From positions 2,181 through 66,180 of the forward strand of contig NZ_JALKBC010000018.1 of assembly GCF_023015865.1 (NCBI RefSeq): a stretch of DNA of 64,000 nucleotides, written 5' to 3'. The position numbers and the translations under genes are program-made. The DNA is from Arenibacter sp. F26102. GTDB taxonomy: Bacteria > Bacteroidota > Bacteroidia > Flavobacteriales > Flavobacteriaceae. Shown here in pieces: positions 54,346-63,443 of the stretch. The notes below the pieces were generated by a model that searched no databases, was not told the origin of the DNA, and saw only the letters and a program-made list of their open reading frames with translations. Position 1 is the stretch's first letter, and each line of letters starts with the position of its first letter.

Positions 54346-54479
54346 CGTACCAAGGCTAAAACCCACTCGCCAAAAATCTCTGTAGAACAAAAAATTTGAA
54401 CGTACCTGAATAGGGCAAACGTCAAAATAAAATAAAACCATCCTAATATTAATCTACAGTGGTTTTCTATCTTTATATT

Positions 54480-55112
54480 ATGAAAGTCATCTCTACCAAT
54501 ATAGGAACAGCCACCACCTTTCTTTGGAATGGAAAGGAGGAGCAAACAGGGATATTTAAATATCCTACGGACGAACCTCTTTTTCTAGGTAAAATGGATG
54601 TTCTAAAGGATACCGTTATAGATAGGGTGCACCATGCAGGAATCAACAAAGCCTGTTATCTATTTGCATCAGATCACTATCCGCATTGGAAAGGCATATA
54701 TCCTGAATTAAATTGGGACTGGGGAATGTTCGGAGAAAATCTTACCGTAGAAGGCATGGATGAATCAGAAATGAGAATTGGCGATATATATAAAATTGGA
54801 AATGTTGTGGTTCAGGTCTCACAACCCAGGGAACCCTGCTACAAGTTGGGAGTTCGCTTTGGCAATGCCAAAATATTAAAGGAATTCATAGATTATGGTT
54901 ATTCCGGAACCTACGTTCGTATACTGGAGGAAGGCCAGATAAAAAACGGAGATAAGCTCAACATGCTGAAAAAATCCGAAAACACCCTGACTGTAAAAGA
55001 ATGCTTTCAAATTATTCTTGCAAAGGAAAAAGACCCCTTATTACTTCAAAAAGCGATCGATAACCCTTCGCTACCTGAATACAAAAGGGATCGACTTAAA
55101 AAATTCGCATAA
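54480..55112 (+). CDS. MOSC-domain protein
   Basis: A 210-residue MOSC-domain protein, a fold related to molybdenum-cofactor sulfurases. A conserved Cys is in QPREPCYKLGVRFG (about 117), thought to carry persulfide sulfur. KIGNVVVQVSQPREPC is a family motif. ATG at 54480 is preferred over an upstream TTG. It stands alone and ends at a strong terminator. Confidence 0.88.
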   Translation: MKVISTNIGTATTFLWNGKEEQTGIFKYPTDEPLFLGKMDVLKDTVIDRVHHAGINKACYLFASDHYPHWKGIYPELNWDWGMFGENLTVEGMDESEMRIGDIYKIGNVVVQVSQPREPCYKLGVRFGNAKILKEFIDYGYSGTYVRILEEGQIKNGDKLNMLKKSENTLTVKECFQIILAKEKDPLLLQKAIDNPSLPEYKRDRLKKFA

Positions 55113-55123
55113 TAGTGAAATTA

Positions 55124-55150
55124 AAATAGGGGCCCATCGGGCCCCTATTT
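55124..55150 (+). terminator. terminator after MOSC gene
   Basis: AAATAGGGGCCC (55124-55135) pairs perfectly over 12 bp with GGGCCCCTATTT (55139-55150) around a 3-nt loop, followed by more T. It also faces the convergent secreted gene. Confidence 0.9.
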
Positions 55151-55180
55151 TTTACTTTAATGACATTTGCTTTTAATAAA

Positions 55181-55768
55181 TTAATTCACCGAAATAGTTT
55201 CGTAATAAGTTGTGGTACCTTCGCTTACAGATACTGTATAGTCATCCTTTTCAGCATTGGTAAAGTTGAAAACCTTTCCTACAACCAATTCTTTATCAAA
55301 TTTTTGAGTAAAGACAACCCTGTTGGCACTGTCTACAACATTAATTACTACAGGACTTAGTTTTTGGTTCAAATAATTTAAATAAAGAACATCACCGTTT
55401 TTTCTAAAGAATGGTTTTGTTATCTCGTCACGTGCAATTACATTTACCTCAGAATCCTCTACACTTATGGTGAATTCCACAGTCCTGGTAAGACTTTCCA
55501 TCTTTAAAAAGTAAAGGCCTTCTTCCAATTTAGATAGGTCGAACTTTTTAGAGTAATCCTCATCTTCCATGATATTCTCCACGAATATTTGGTGCTTATT
55601 CGTATCTGTCAAAGTTAATAGAGAAGATTCGGTTTGCTTATTTAATTTAAGAACCAATCTTTTTGCTTCTTTAACTGTTGTCAAGTACATTCCTGGATCG
55701 TTGGCCAATGCGATAGTACTACTAAGTAATAAGGCTGCCATTGCTGTTAATTTTAAAACTGCTTTCAT
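55181..55768 (-). CDS. secreted hypothetical protein
   Basis: A 195-residue exported protein with signal peptide MKAVLKLTAMAALLLSSTIALA (cleaved near 22). The remainder looks like two beta-rich, Ig-like or T9SS-sorting-type modules with similar phrasing (EDYSKKFDLSKLEEGLYFLKM and RVVFTQKFDKELVVGKVFNF given as segments). No family is recognised. It is transcribed alone, convergent with the MOSC gene. Confidence 0.7.
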   Translation of the reverse strand: MKAVLKLTAMAALLLSSTIALANDPGMYLTTVKEAKRLVLKLNKQTESSLLTLTDTNKHQIFVENIMEDEDYSKKFDLSKLEEGLYFLKMESLTRTVEFTISVEDSEVNVIARDEITKPFFRKNGDVLYLNYLNQKLSPVVINVVDSANRVVFTQKFDKELVVGKVFNFTNAEKDDYTVSVSEGTTTYYETISVN

Positions 55769-55987
55769 AACATTTAGGATTTAATATTAATAAATCATTT
55801 ATATGGCAAATGTAGACCAGTAATTCCCTTCCCACTACTCCAGAATTCTCCAGTTTCTATTCTATTTTACCATCGTGGTATATTAAATAATAGTTAAGAG
55901 GTTAATTTTAGACACATTTAGGTTAAATTTGCACAGAATTGTCCAAAATAGCCGTATTACCTTTACATAACCTAATGAAATTATCTT

Positions 55988-56860
55988 ATGATACCTAAGC
56001 CTACTTTTGAGGTCATAGAACCTGATTTCGGTCATTCTTACACCTATCAACAGTTTGATGAACACAACCCTAATAAAATTGGGGTATGGCACTATCACCC
56101 TGAAATTGAACTGGTTTATGTAAATGGGGGTTCCGGAAAGCGACAAATTGGAAGCCACGTTTCCTATTATACCGATGGCGATCTTATTTTAATTGGATCT
56201 AACCTACCACACTGTGGATTCACAGATGTACTTACAGGCAACAAAAATGAAAGTGTGGTACAAATGAAGCAGGATTTTTTAGGCAACGACTTTTTCAAAA
56301 TTCCGGAAATGAGAAAAATTCAAAGCCTTTTTCAAATTGCAAGTGGAGGTGTGGCCTTCACAGGTAGTACCAAGAAAAAAATTGGCGAAAAAATCGAAAT
56401 CATGGAGTATCAAACAGATTTCCAACGTCTTCTCTCCATTCTAAACATCCTAAATGAACTGGGCAACTCCAAGGAATATCAAGTATTGAATGCCCAAGGT
56501 TTTTCACTTCAAACAGAAGTGAAGGATAATGACAGGATAAATATTGTCTTCAATTACGTAAAAACAAATTTTAAGGAAGAAATAACCTTGGAAGAGATTT
56601 CCGATTTGGTGAGTATGACAGTACCGTCGTTCTGCAGATACTTTAAAAAAATAACAAATAAGACTTTTGTACAGTTTGTTAATGAGTGTAGATTGGTACA
56701 TGCCTCAAAATTATTGGCAGAAAAGCCCATTAGTATAACAGAGGTATGTTTTGAAAGTGGATTCAACAATTTCTCACATTTCAACAAGTCCTTTAAAGCA
56801 TTTACTGGTCAGAATCCGTCCGAATACAGAAACGAACTGAAAAGTGTGCTGCAATCGTGA
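55988..56860 (+). CDS. AraC-family regulator with cupin domain
   Basis: A 290-residue regulator. The N-terminal cupin (about 20-115) starts with GVWHYHPEIELVYVNGG and the C-terminal double helix-turn-helix has ITLEEISDLVSMTVPSFCRYFKK and SITEVCFESGFNNFSHFNKSFK (given in part: ITLEEISDLVSM, FESGFNNFSHFNKSF). The cupin should bind a small ligand. It overlaps alkB by 4 nt, so the two are translated together. Confidence 0.88.
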   Translation: MIPKPTFEVIEPDFGHSYTYQQFDEHNPNKIGVWHYHPEIELVYVNGGSGKRQIGSHVSYYTDGDLILIGSNLPHCGFTDVLTGNKNESVVQMKQDFLGNDFFKIPEMRKIQSLFQIASGGVAFTGSTKKKIGEKIEIMEYQTDFQRLLSILNILNELGNSKEYQVLNAQGFSLQTEVKDNDRINIVFNYVKTNFKEEITLEEISDLVSMTVPSFCRYFKKITNKTFVQFVNECRLVHASKLLAEKPISITEVCFESGFNNFSHFNKSFKAFTGQNPSEYRNELKSVLQS

Positions 56861-57456
56861 GCGAAATATTTGCCAATAGAATAGACCTTCAACTCCCCGA
56901 TAGCGACATTGGTTATTATCCCGAATTTCTAAATACAAACGAGGCAGATTATTTTTTCAAGGTTCTCAAGGATACTACTCCTTGGAAACAGGATAATATT
57001 ACTGTTTATGGTAAGACATACCCCCAGCCAAGGTTAACCGCATTATTTGGAGATAATAGCAAACCCTATTCCTATTCCAACATTACCATGCACCCCCATG
57101 CGTTTACGGCCGAGTTGCTGGAATTGAGGAATAAGCTGCAAATGGAAATAGATGTACACTTTACAAGTTGTTTATTAAATCTATATAGAAATGGCAAGGA
57201 TAGCAATGGCTGGCATGCAGATGATGAGAAGGCCTTGGGCAAAAATCCAATAATTGCATCTATAACCCTCGGGCAAGAACGATACTTTCATCTAAAACAC
57301 AAATTGAACAAGGATTTAAAACAAAAAATATTATTGGAACATGGGAGTTTGCTGCTTATGAAAGGTGAAACCCAGCATTGTTGGTATCACCAAATTCCAA
57401 AAACTGCCAAAACCATACAGGAAAGGATCAATATTACTTTTAGAATTATTCAATAA
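56857..57456 (+). CDS. alkB: AlkB-type 2-oxoglutarate/Fe(II) dioxygenase
   Basis: A 199-residue DNA/RNA alkylation-repair dioxygenase. The iron-binding HxD is in NGWHADDEKALG (about 126), the distal His in GETQHCWYH, and the 2-oxoglutarate Arg motif is RINITFR (about 190-196). It starts at a GTG that overlaps the AraC stop (GTGA). The partner regulator is a cupin AraC and not Ada, which is unusual. Confidence 0.9.
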   Translation: MSEIFANRIDLQLPDSDIGYYPEFLNTNEADYFFKVLKDTTPWKQDNITVYGKTYPQPRLTALFGDNSKPYSYSNITMHPHAFTAELLELRNKLQMEIDVHFTSCLLNLYRNGKDSNGWHADDEKALGKNPIIASITLGQERYFHLKHKLNKDLKQKILLEHGSLLLMKGETQHCWYHQIPKTAKTIQERINITFRIIQ

Positions 57457-57485
57457 AAAAATCGGTTGCGTAAACCGATTTTTTT
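57456..57485 (+). terminator. terminator after alkB
   Basis: AAAAAATCGGTT (57456-57467) pairs with AACCGATTTTTT (57473-57484) over 12 bp with a 5-nt loop, starting inside the alkB stop codon. It ends the AraC-alkB transcript. Confidence 0.9.
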
Positions 57486-57879
57486 ATGCCTTTGTTATTT
57501 TAGTTGGATACTGCCCCTAACCTACCAGGCATTTACGTTAGTCTCCTCACACCCAACTACAATAACTATAACTCAACAACTTTGCCAATCAATATAAATA
57601 TTGGTCAAAAGTTATGTTTTTTTCGATAACAAGTAGAAATAAATCAACGTAAACCCTGGATTGGAAGACCACTACAACAACCATTGAATTGCTCATTATT
57701 AAATCACCTTTTTCACAGGACCAACTACCGATCTAAAAGTAAGAGGTTTGGTTTACGACATTCCAATGCATTGGAATGTCGTCTTAATATTTTGGATATT
57801 CATAGGACCTTTAAGCATTGTAGTTTCCAATATTATCCTATAGGCATTTTAGGGGTATATCAATATTGCTAAAAGCAAC
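57486..57879. other. gene-free interval with large palindrome
   Basis: About 390 bp with no gene that I can support; a 62-codon frame on the plus strand (57684-57872) shows no recognisable features. The striking element is a perfect 28-bp palindrome, described separately. Otherwise it is AT-rich without repeats that I can see. Confidence 0.5.
57755..57782. repeat. perfect 28-bp palindrome
   Basis: Each half is ACGACATTCCAATG, so the whole 28 bp reads identically on both strands. As RNA it could fold into a 12-bp stem with a TGCA loop. It does not have a T run, so a terminator is unlikely. It could be a regulator binding site or a small repeat element. Confidence 0.8.
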
Positions 57880-58653
57880 TTACAAAAAAAGATCATTAAG
57901 AACTTTGGCCAAGCGCAGACCACCTTTTTGAAGTTGTTCTTCCACTGTAGCCCAATACTTATAACTGTAGGCATACCCCAATTTTTCGCCTTCCTCTACA
58001 GAAAGATACAGTTCATTGGCCACATCCTGGGATTCTTCTACCCAGTCATATATATTGCCATGCTGAATGTTCTTAATTTCACTTTTGTCTAGTCTGGGTA
58101 AATTATTTGCCAATTCCATATAGCTCATCCCATAATCATCGATCAGGTTGGAGTCCCACAGTCTATGTAAATTCGTGCCTCTTCCGAACCATTGCAATTG
58201 AACGTCATTCCCTCCTTTATCTTCCAGCCTGCCCGCATGCATAGGCTGGTGCAAATCACCGATCAAATGGACCAACATTTTCAAATAAAACACTTTATCT
58301 GCCGAATTACTGTTTTTATCCTTAACAATTTCCAAACACTTTTCAATTCCTTTAACTATATCTCCCGCCTCACTTGGCTCAACCTCTGTATATTTTTTGT
58401 CCGCTGGGAAATTTACATAATGCCAGGGCCCAAATTTGGCATAGCTTCTATCTGCCTTTATTTCATCTGCAAAATTTGAAACCAAGGCTAAACCTTGTCC
58501 ATTTAAAAGGTTGTTGAGAGCTCTTTTTGCTTTGCCTGACAAATGTTGCTGTGCAACTTCCCCTATCGTCCTGTGTCCGGTCTTAGACCATTCCATATCA
58601 TTTCCGTAGCTAAGTTGAAGCATAAGAAAACAAAGTGCAATTATTTTTTTCAT
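57880..58653 (-). CDS. S1/P1-type nuclease
   Basis: A 257-residue exported nuclease cutting single-stranded nucleic acid. The signal peptide (about 1-17) is followed by MEWSKTGHRTIGEVA; the Trp22 and His27 are zinc ligands. Other ligands are in LVHLIGDLHQPMHAGRLEDKGGND and TNLHRLWDSNL. All trinuclear-zinc residues seem present, so it is probably active in the periplasm or outside the cell. It stands alone. Confidence 0.9.
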   Translation of the reverse strand: MKKIIALCFLMLQLSYGNDMEWSKTGHRTIGEVAQQHLSGKAKRALNNLLNGQGLALVSNFADEIKADRSYAKFGPWHYVNFPADKKYTEVEPSEAGDIVKGIEKCLEIVKDKNSNSADKVFYLKMLVHLIGDLHQPMHAGRLEDKGGNDVQLQWFGRGTNLHRLWDSNLIDDYGMSYMELANNLPRLDKSEIKNIQHGNIYDWVEESQDVANELYLSVEEGEKLGYAYSYKYWATVEEQLQKGGLRLAKVLNDLFL

Positions 58654-58876
58654 TTATATTTTTAATTGTTCTTATTATTGGATTCACTTGCCTTCAAGTG
58701 ATGTCTTTTGAGTCAAAATATTGATTGATGGAACTCTCTGTTTTTAGAGCTGAATATTAAATTGCGATGCTTGAAATTGGCCTCCAAAAATAACAAATTG
58801 GAATTTAAGTAATTGTTAAGAAGTGCTCCCATTTAATTTTTTAATTTGATCTTGCAGTACTTAATTAATAAAATTG

Positions 58877-61132
58877 ATGTTCAAGAAAATAAAAAATCCA
58901 TTCCTACGGATTGGAATACTTTCTTTATTGGCAGTCGGAAGCAGTATTTTCTTGTTGCTGCTGGCCATATATTTAGGCGCTTGGGGCAAGATACCCAATA
59001 CAGGTGAGCTTACTGATTTTAAGTACCAAAGAGCTTCCGAGGTCTATTCTGCAGATAGCGTACTGATAGGAAAATATTTTTTGTTTGATAGGCAACCCAT
59101 ACAATTCGAAGCTGTACCAAAAAACTTGACAGAGGCCTTGGTAGCTATTGAAGATGAGCGGTTTTACGATCATAGCGGAATAGACTACAAGAGCCTGCTA
59201 CGAGTAGCATTCAAAACCATTCTGATGCAAGATCAATCTGCTGGTGGCGGTAGTACGCTTAGTCAACAACTTGCAAAAAACCTATATCCCAGAGAAAAAT
59301 CCGGAAAGTTCAATCTGGCCATATCAAAATTGAAGGAAATGATAATAGCTTCAAGACTGGAATCAATTTATTCCAAGAACGATATACTAATGCTCTATCT
59401 GAACACGGTTTCTTTTGGTGACAACACCTTCGGAATAGAAAGTGCTTCCTTAAAATTCTTCAACAAATCAGCAAGGGACCTTAAACTGGAAGAAAGCGCA
59501 ACCCTTGTAGGCATGTTGAAGGCAACCTATGGCTATAACCCCCGTGTATTCCCAAAGAACAGCCTTAAAAGACGAAATTTGGTGTTGCAGTCCATGTATT
59601 CCAATAATTTTATATCACAACAGGAGGTAGATAGTCTTAAACAACTTCCGCTAAAACTTAATTACAGGGAATACGATTATGATCAGGGAATTGCTCCTTA
59701 TTTTAGGGAAGAAGTGCGAAAACAAATGTTAGGTTGGGCCAAAGCGCAGAAGGAAAAGGGACAAGATTATAATATTTACACTTCTGGCCTTAAAATATAC
59801 ACCACATTGGATTCCAAAATGCAAATTTTGGCAGAAGAGGCTATGGTACAACATATGAAAGGACTTCAAAACAATTTCGAAAAAAGTTACGGCAATCGAG
59901 CGCCATGGAAAAGTGATAAAAAACTCATCAATAAAATAATACAGAGTTCAGAACCCTATAAAAAGTGGAAAAATGCGGGACTAAAAGAGGATCAAATAAT
60001 GGATTCCATGAACTTAAAAAAAGAAATACAACTAAGCGATTGGAACCAAAATGAAATGCGTTCTGCCAGTACAGTGGATAGCCTACTGCATTACCTTAAA
60101 TTCTTAAATACCGGTTCCCTATCCATAGACCCTAAAACAGGAGCCGTAAAAACATGGATAGGAGGAATTAATTTTAAACACTTTAAATACGACCACATTT
60201 CTCAAAGCAAACGCCAAGTGGGATCTGCCTTTAAACCCATTGTTTACACCGCCGCCCTGGAAAATGGCATAGCGCCATGTACTTACTTTTCCGCTCAGGA
60301 GGTAGCCTACGAAAATATGGAAGGTTGGTCCCCCAGCAATTCTGGCAAAAAAGACGAGGCCTACCTAAATTACTCTATGGAAGAGGCCTTGAGTAACTCT
60401 GTTAATACCGTTGCAGTAAAGGTGTTGGAAAAAACAGGCATTCCCAAGGTGATACAACAAGCCAAAAATATGGGTATCGACACCAAATTGCCCTCATTGC
60501 CCTCATTGGCTTTAGGTACTGCCGAAATTAAGATCAATGAACTTGCAGGTGCTTATGCCAGTTATTTGAACAACGGTAAATCTGTTACCCCTTTTTTAAT
60601 TGAGCGAATTACTAACGAAAAGGACTCTATAATAGAGATTTTTAAACCTGCAGTAGCCGAAAAAAGAGCCTTTTCCGAAGAAAATGGCCAGATAATGATA
60701 GAGATGATGAAGGCTACTGTAAATAGTGGCACCGCTGCCCGTATACGCACCACCTACGGAATTAAAAACGACATTGCCGGAAAAACAGGAACTACACAGA
60801 ACAACAAAGATGCTTGGTTTGTAGCCTTGACACCTAGGCTACTTAATATTACATGGGTAGGATTGGACAATCATGAAATTGGCTTCAACAGTACCAGTTT
60901 GGGACAGGGGGCCAATGCGGCACTGCCCATTTTTGCTTTGTGGTTACAGAAACTAAATGCCGATAAATCCTTCAATTATATAACCAAGGCAAAATTTCCC
61001 AATCCTAGCTCGGCTGTGATGAGCAATCTGGATTGCGAGGCGGTAAAAAGAGATGGTTTTTTTAAAAGGCTTTTTAAAAATCCCAAAAAGAAGAAAACCA
61101 AGGATTTTAAAACGAGTAATAGTAAAACTTAA
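58877..61132 (+). CDS. class A penicillin-binding protein (PBP1A-like)
   Basis: A bifunctional peptidoglycan synthase of 751 residues. One N-terminal membrane segment (about 12-35) is followed by a GT51 glycosyltransferase domain (IEDERFYDHSGID; GGGSTLSQQLAKNLYP) and a transpeptidase domain with SxxK at GSAFKP, SxN in SNSVNTVA, and KTG in GKTGTTQNN. The C-terminal tail is Lys-rich. It stands alone. ATG at 58877 follows a TTG in the same frame. Confidence 0.94.
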   Translation: MFKKIKNPFLRIGILSLLAVGSSIFLLLLAIYLGAWGKIPNTGELTDFKYQRASEVYSADSVLIGKYFLFDRQPIQFEAVPKNLTEALVAIEDERFYDHSGIDYKSLLRVAFKTILMQDQSAGGGSTLSQQLAKNLYPREKSGKFNLAISKLKEMIIASRLESIYSKNDILMLYLNTVSFGDNTFGIESASLKFFNKSARDLKLEESATLVGMLKATYGYNPRVFPKNSLKRRNLVLQSMYSNNFISQQEVDSLKQLPLKLNYREYDYDQGIAPYFREEVRKQMLGWAKAQKEKGQDYNIYTSGLKIYTTLDSKMQILAEEAMVQHMKGLQNNFEKSYGNRAPWKSDKKLINKIIQSSEPYKKWKNAGLKEDQIMDSMNLKKEIQLSDWNQNEMRSASTVDSLLHYLKFLNTGSLSIDPKTGAVKTWIGGINFKHFKYDHISQSKRQVGSAFKPIVYTAALENGIAPCTYFSAQEVAYENMEGWSPSNSGKKDEAYLNYSMEEALSNSVNTVAVKVLEKTGIPKVIQQAKNMGIDTKLPSLPSLALGTAEIKINELAGAYASYLNNGKSVTPFLIERITNEKDSIIEIFKPAVAEKRAFSEENGQIMIEMMKATVNSGTAARIRTTYGIKNDIAGKTGTTQNNKDAWFVALTPRLLNITWVGLDNHEIGFNSTSLGQGANAALPIFALWLQKLNADKSFNYITKAKFPNPSSAVMSNLDCEAVKRDGFFKRLFKNPKKKKTKDFKTSNSKT

Positions 61133-61291
61133 GGACTTTTATTCAATTATTCTGGCAGTAGCTATCAACTTTTTTAATCCCAAATAGTTTTTCCAAAAGC
61201 ACTATTCCAACAAATCGATGCCCTATTTTATATTGAAACTATATCTTTGAAAACGAAACGATTTAAAAACTAAAATTCCCTATCTTATAAT

Positions 61292-62095
61292 ATGGATTTT
61301 AAAATTTTATGTTCTGATTTGGACGGCACCTTATTGACTTTTAAAGATAATGTGTCCGACTTTACCATTGCCGAGATCAAAAGAATTAAGGAACACCTGA
61401 GGATTATATTGGTTTCTGCAAGAATGCCACAATCCATGACCTATATTCAAAAAAATCTAGGAATAGAAAACGAACCTATCATATGTTATAATGGGGCCTT
61501 GGTACTACATGGTTCCAAAGAATTGTTCTCCACTTATATTGATATGGGGCAAATAGTTTCCATTTATGACATGGCCGATGAAGTAGGAATTCAGCTAGGG
61601 CTTTATTCAAATAGCGAATGGTATGTGGAAATGGATTCCGAGCGGGTACAAAAAGAAATAAAGTACACAAAAACACTTCCCACTTACAGAGGCACAAAAG
61701 AAACCATACAGGTTTGGACAGCCAGAAAAATGGGAGCCCACAAGATTATGCTGATGGGAAATAAGGAAAATACCGATATTCTTTTCCCTGTACTACAAAA
61801 TAATTTTTCCGAAACATTGAACCTCTATAGGTCCAATGACACTCTGATCGAAATTGCCCCCAAGTCGGTTTCCAAATTAACGGCCATAAAACTATTACTT
61901 CAAGAACATGAAAGTTTAAATGACGTTATTGCCTTTGGGGATAACTACAATGACATTGAAATGCTGCAAAACGTTGGACGTGGCATAGCAGTCGCCAATG
62001 CACGGGAAGAAGTAAAACACATTGCCAGCGATCTAGCCCTGAAAAATTCTGAGGATGGGGTGGCCCATTATATAAAACAGCATATTTTAATTTGA
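61292..62095 (+). CDS. Cof-type HAD-IIB phosphatase
   Basis: A 267-residue phosphatase of the HAD superfamily, subclass IIB. The nucleophile motif SDLDGTLL lies at residues 8-15 (Asp9, Asp11), and FGDNYNDIEML is the metal motif near residue 212. A C2 cap lies between. The substrate is probably a sugar phosphate but unknown. It is a paralogue of the gene at 5363. A -7-like TATCTTTG (61242-61249) is upstream. The DUF819 gene follows after 41 nt. Confidence 0.9.
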   Translation: MDFKILCSDLDGTLLTFKDNVSDFTIAEIKRIKEHLRIILVSARMPQSMTYIQKNLGIENEPIICYNGALVLHGSKELFSTYIDMGQIVSIYDMADEVGIQLGLYSNSEWYVEMDSERVQKEIKYTKTLPTYRGTKETIQVWTARKMGAHKIMLMGNKENTDILFPVLQNNFSETLNLYRSNDTLIEIAPKSVSKLTAIKLLLQEHESLNDVIAFGDNYNDIEMLQNVGRGIAVANAREEVKHIASDLALKNSEDGVAHYIKQHILI

Positions 62096-62136
62096 TTATA
62101 TTTGGCGCAATTGACAAGCCCTATTGAATAGATTTT

Positions 62137-63399
62137 ATGAGCGACCCGATCATTACCAACGATACCGTTGTATTTGGACTTCTTACCCTTTGTCTTGGAT
62201 TTATATTCTACACCTCTTCCATAAAAACTGGCTTTTGGAGTAAATTTTACAATATAGTCCCAGCAGTACTAATGTGTTACGTATTACCCTCTATTTTAGC
62301 CAGTAGTGGCTTAATATCGGACGAGGTATCCAACTTATATTTTATGGCCAGTAGATATTTACTGCCTGCAGCCTTAATTTTAATGACTTTAAGTATTGAC
62401 CTTAAGGCTATAGCCAATTTGGGATCCAAAGCTTTGATAATGTTTTTGACCGGTTCGATTGGAATTATCATTGGGGGGCCTTTGGCCATATTATTAATAT
62501 CTATATTCTCTCCTGAAACCGTTGGCGGGAACGATTTTGATGCCATTTGGAGAGGATTGGCCACTATTGCCGGTAGTTGGATCGGAGGTGGGGCCAACCA
62601 AGCTGCAATGCTCGAAATATACCAGTACAACCCTGATAAGTACGGGGGAATGGTTTTGGTTGATATTGTGGTTGCCAATGTTTGGATGGCCGTTATTTTA
62701 TTGGGCGTGGGCAAAACACAAAAAATAGACCGTTGGCTTAAAGCGGACACCTCGGCTATTGAAGAACTTAGAATAAAAGTTTCTAAGTTCACCGAAAAAA
62801 TAACCCGGGTTCCCACTTTGAAGGATTATATGATGATGCTTTTCTTTGCCTTTACAGGAGTTGGCATTGCCCATTTTTTTGGGGATTATATCAGTTCATA
62901 TTTGATAAGCACCTATGAAAGTGTTAGCGATAATAAAAGTTTTTTATCCTTTTTAGGCTCCAGCTTCTTCTGGATGGTGGTCCTTGCAACCCTAGTAGGA
63001 ATAGCGCTTTCCTTTACCAAAGCCAAGAGTTATGAAGGTGCGGGTGCAAGTAAATTGGGGAGCGTTTTTATTTATATCCTAGTGGCAACTATTGGCATGA
63101 AGATGGATTTGGGCAAGGTACTTGAAAACCCTGGCCTGATTGCCATTGGTTTTGTTTGGATTACGATCCATGCCGTTTTATTGATTCTTGTAGCCAAGTT
63201 GATCAAGGCACCCTATTTCTTTCTTGCCGTGGGCAGTCAGGCCAACGTGGGAGGTGCGGCGTCGGCCCCTGTGGTTGCTGCGGAATTTCACCCATCCTTA
63301 ACCTCGGTTGGGGTTTTATTGGCCGTTTTTGGCTATGTAGTTGGTACTGGCGGTGCCATACTTTGTACAATTCTTATGGAAATTGCATCAAAAGTTTAA
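62137..63399 (+). CDS. DUF819-family membrane protein
   Basis: A 420-residue integral membrane protein with about ten to eleven predicted segments. GSWIGGGANQAAMLEI and VGSQANVGGAASAPVVA are family-like motifs; the fold recalls ion-solute transporters of the glutamate/Na-type. No substrate is known. It may be cotranscribed with the HAD phosphatase 41 nt upstream. Confidence 0.88.
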   Translation: MSDPIITNDTVVFGLLTLCLGFIFYTSSIKTGFWSKFYNIVPAVLMCYVLPSILASSGLISDEVSNLYFMASRYLLPAALILMTLSIDLKAIANLGSKALIMFLTGSIGIIIGGPLAILLISIFSPETVGGNDFDAIWRGLATIAGSWIGGGANQAAMLEIYQYNPDKYGGMVLVDIVVANVWMAVILLGVGKTQKIDRWLKADTSAIEELRIKVSKFTEKITRVPTLKDYMMMLFFAFTGVGIAHFFGDYISSYLISTYESVSDNKSFLSFLGSSFFWMVVLATLVGIALSFTKAKSYEGAGASKLGSVFIYILVATIGMKMDLGKVLENPGLIAIGFVWITIHAVLLILVAKLIKAPYFFLAVGSQANVGGAASAPVVAAEFHPSLTSVGVLLAVFGYVVGTGGAILCTILMEIASKV

Positions 63400-63443
63400 A
63401 ATTCCATAAACTTTATTGATATTTGCGCTTCAATAAAAATGCT

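Noticed and set aside
57684-57872. 62-codon frame across the 28-bp palindrome
   Set aside because: It runs through a perfect palindrome and has no recognised protein features.
58684-58701. Inverted repeat TCACTTG-CCTT-CAAGTGA upstream of the PBP1A gene
   Set aside because: Stem is only 7 bp and there is no nearby promoter match; too weak to claim as a regulatory site.
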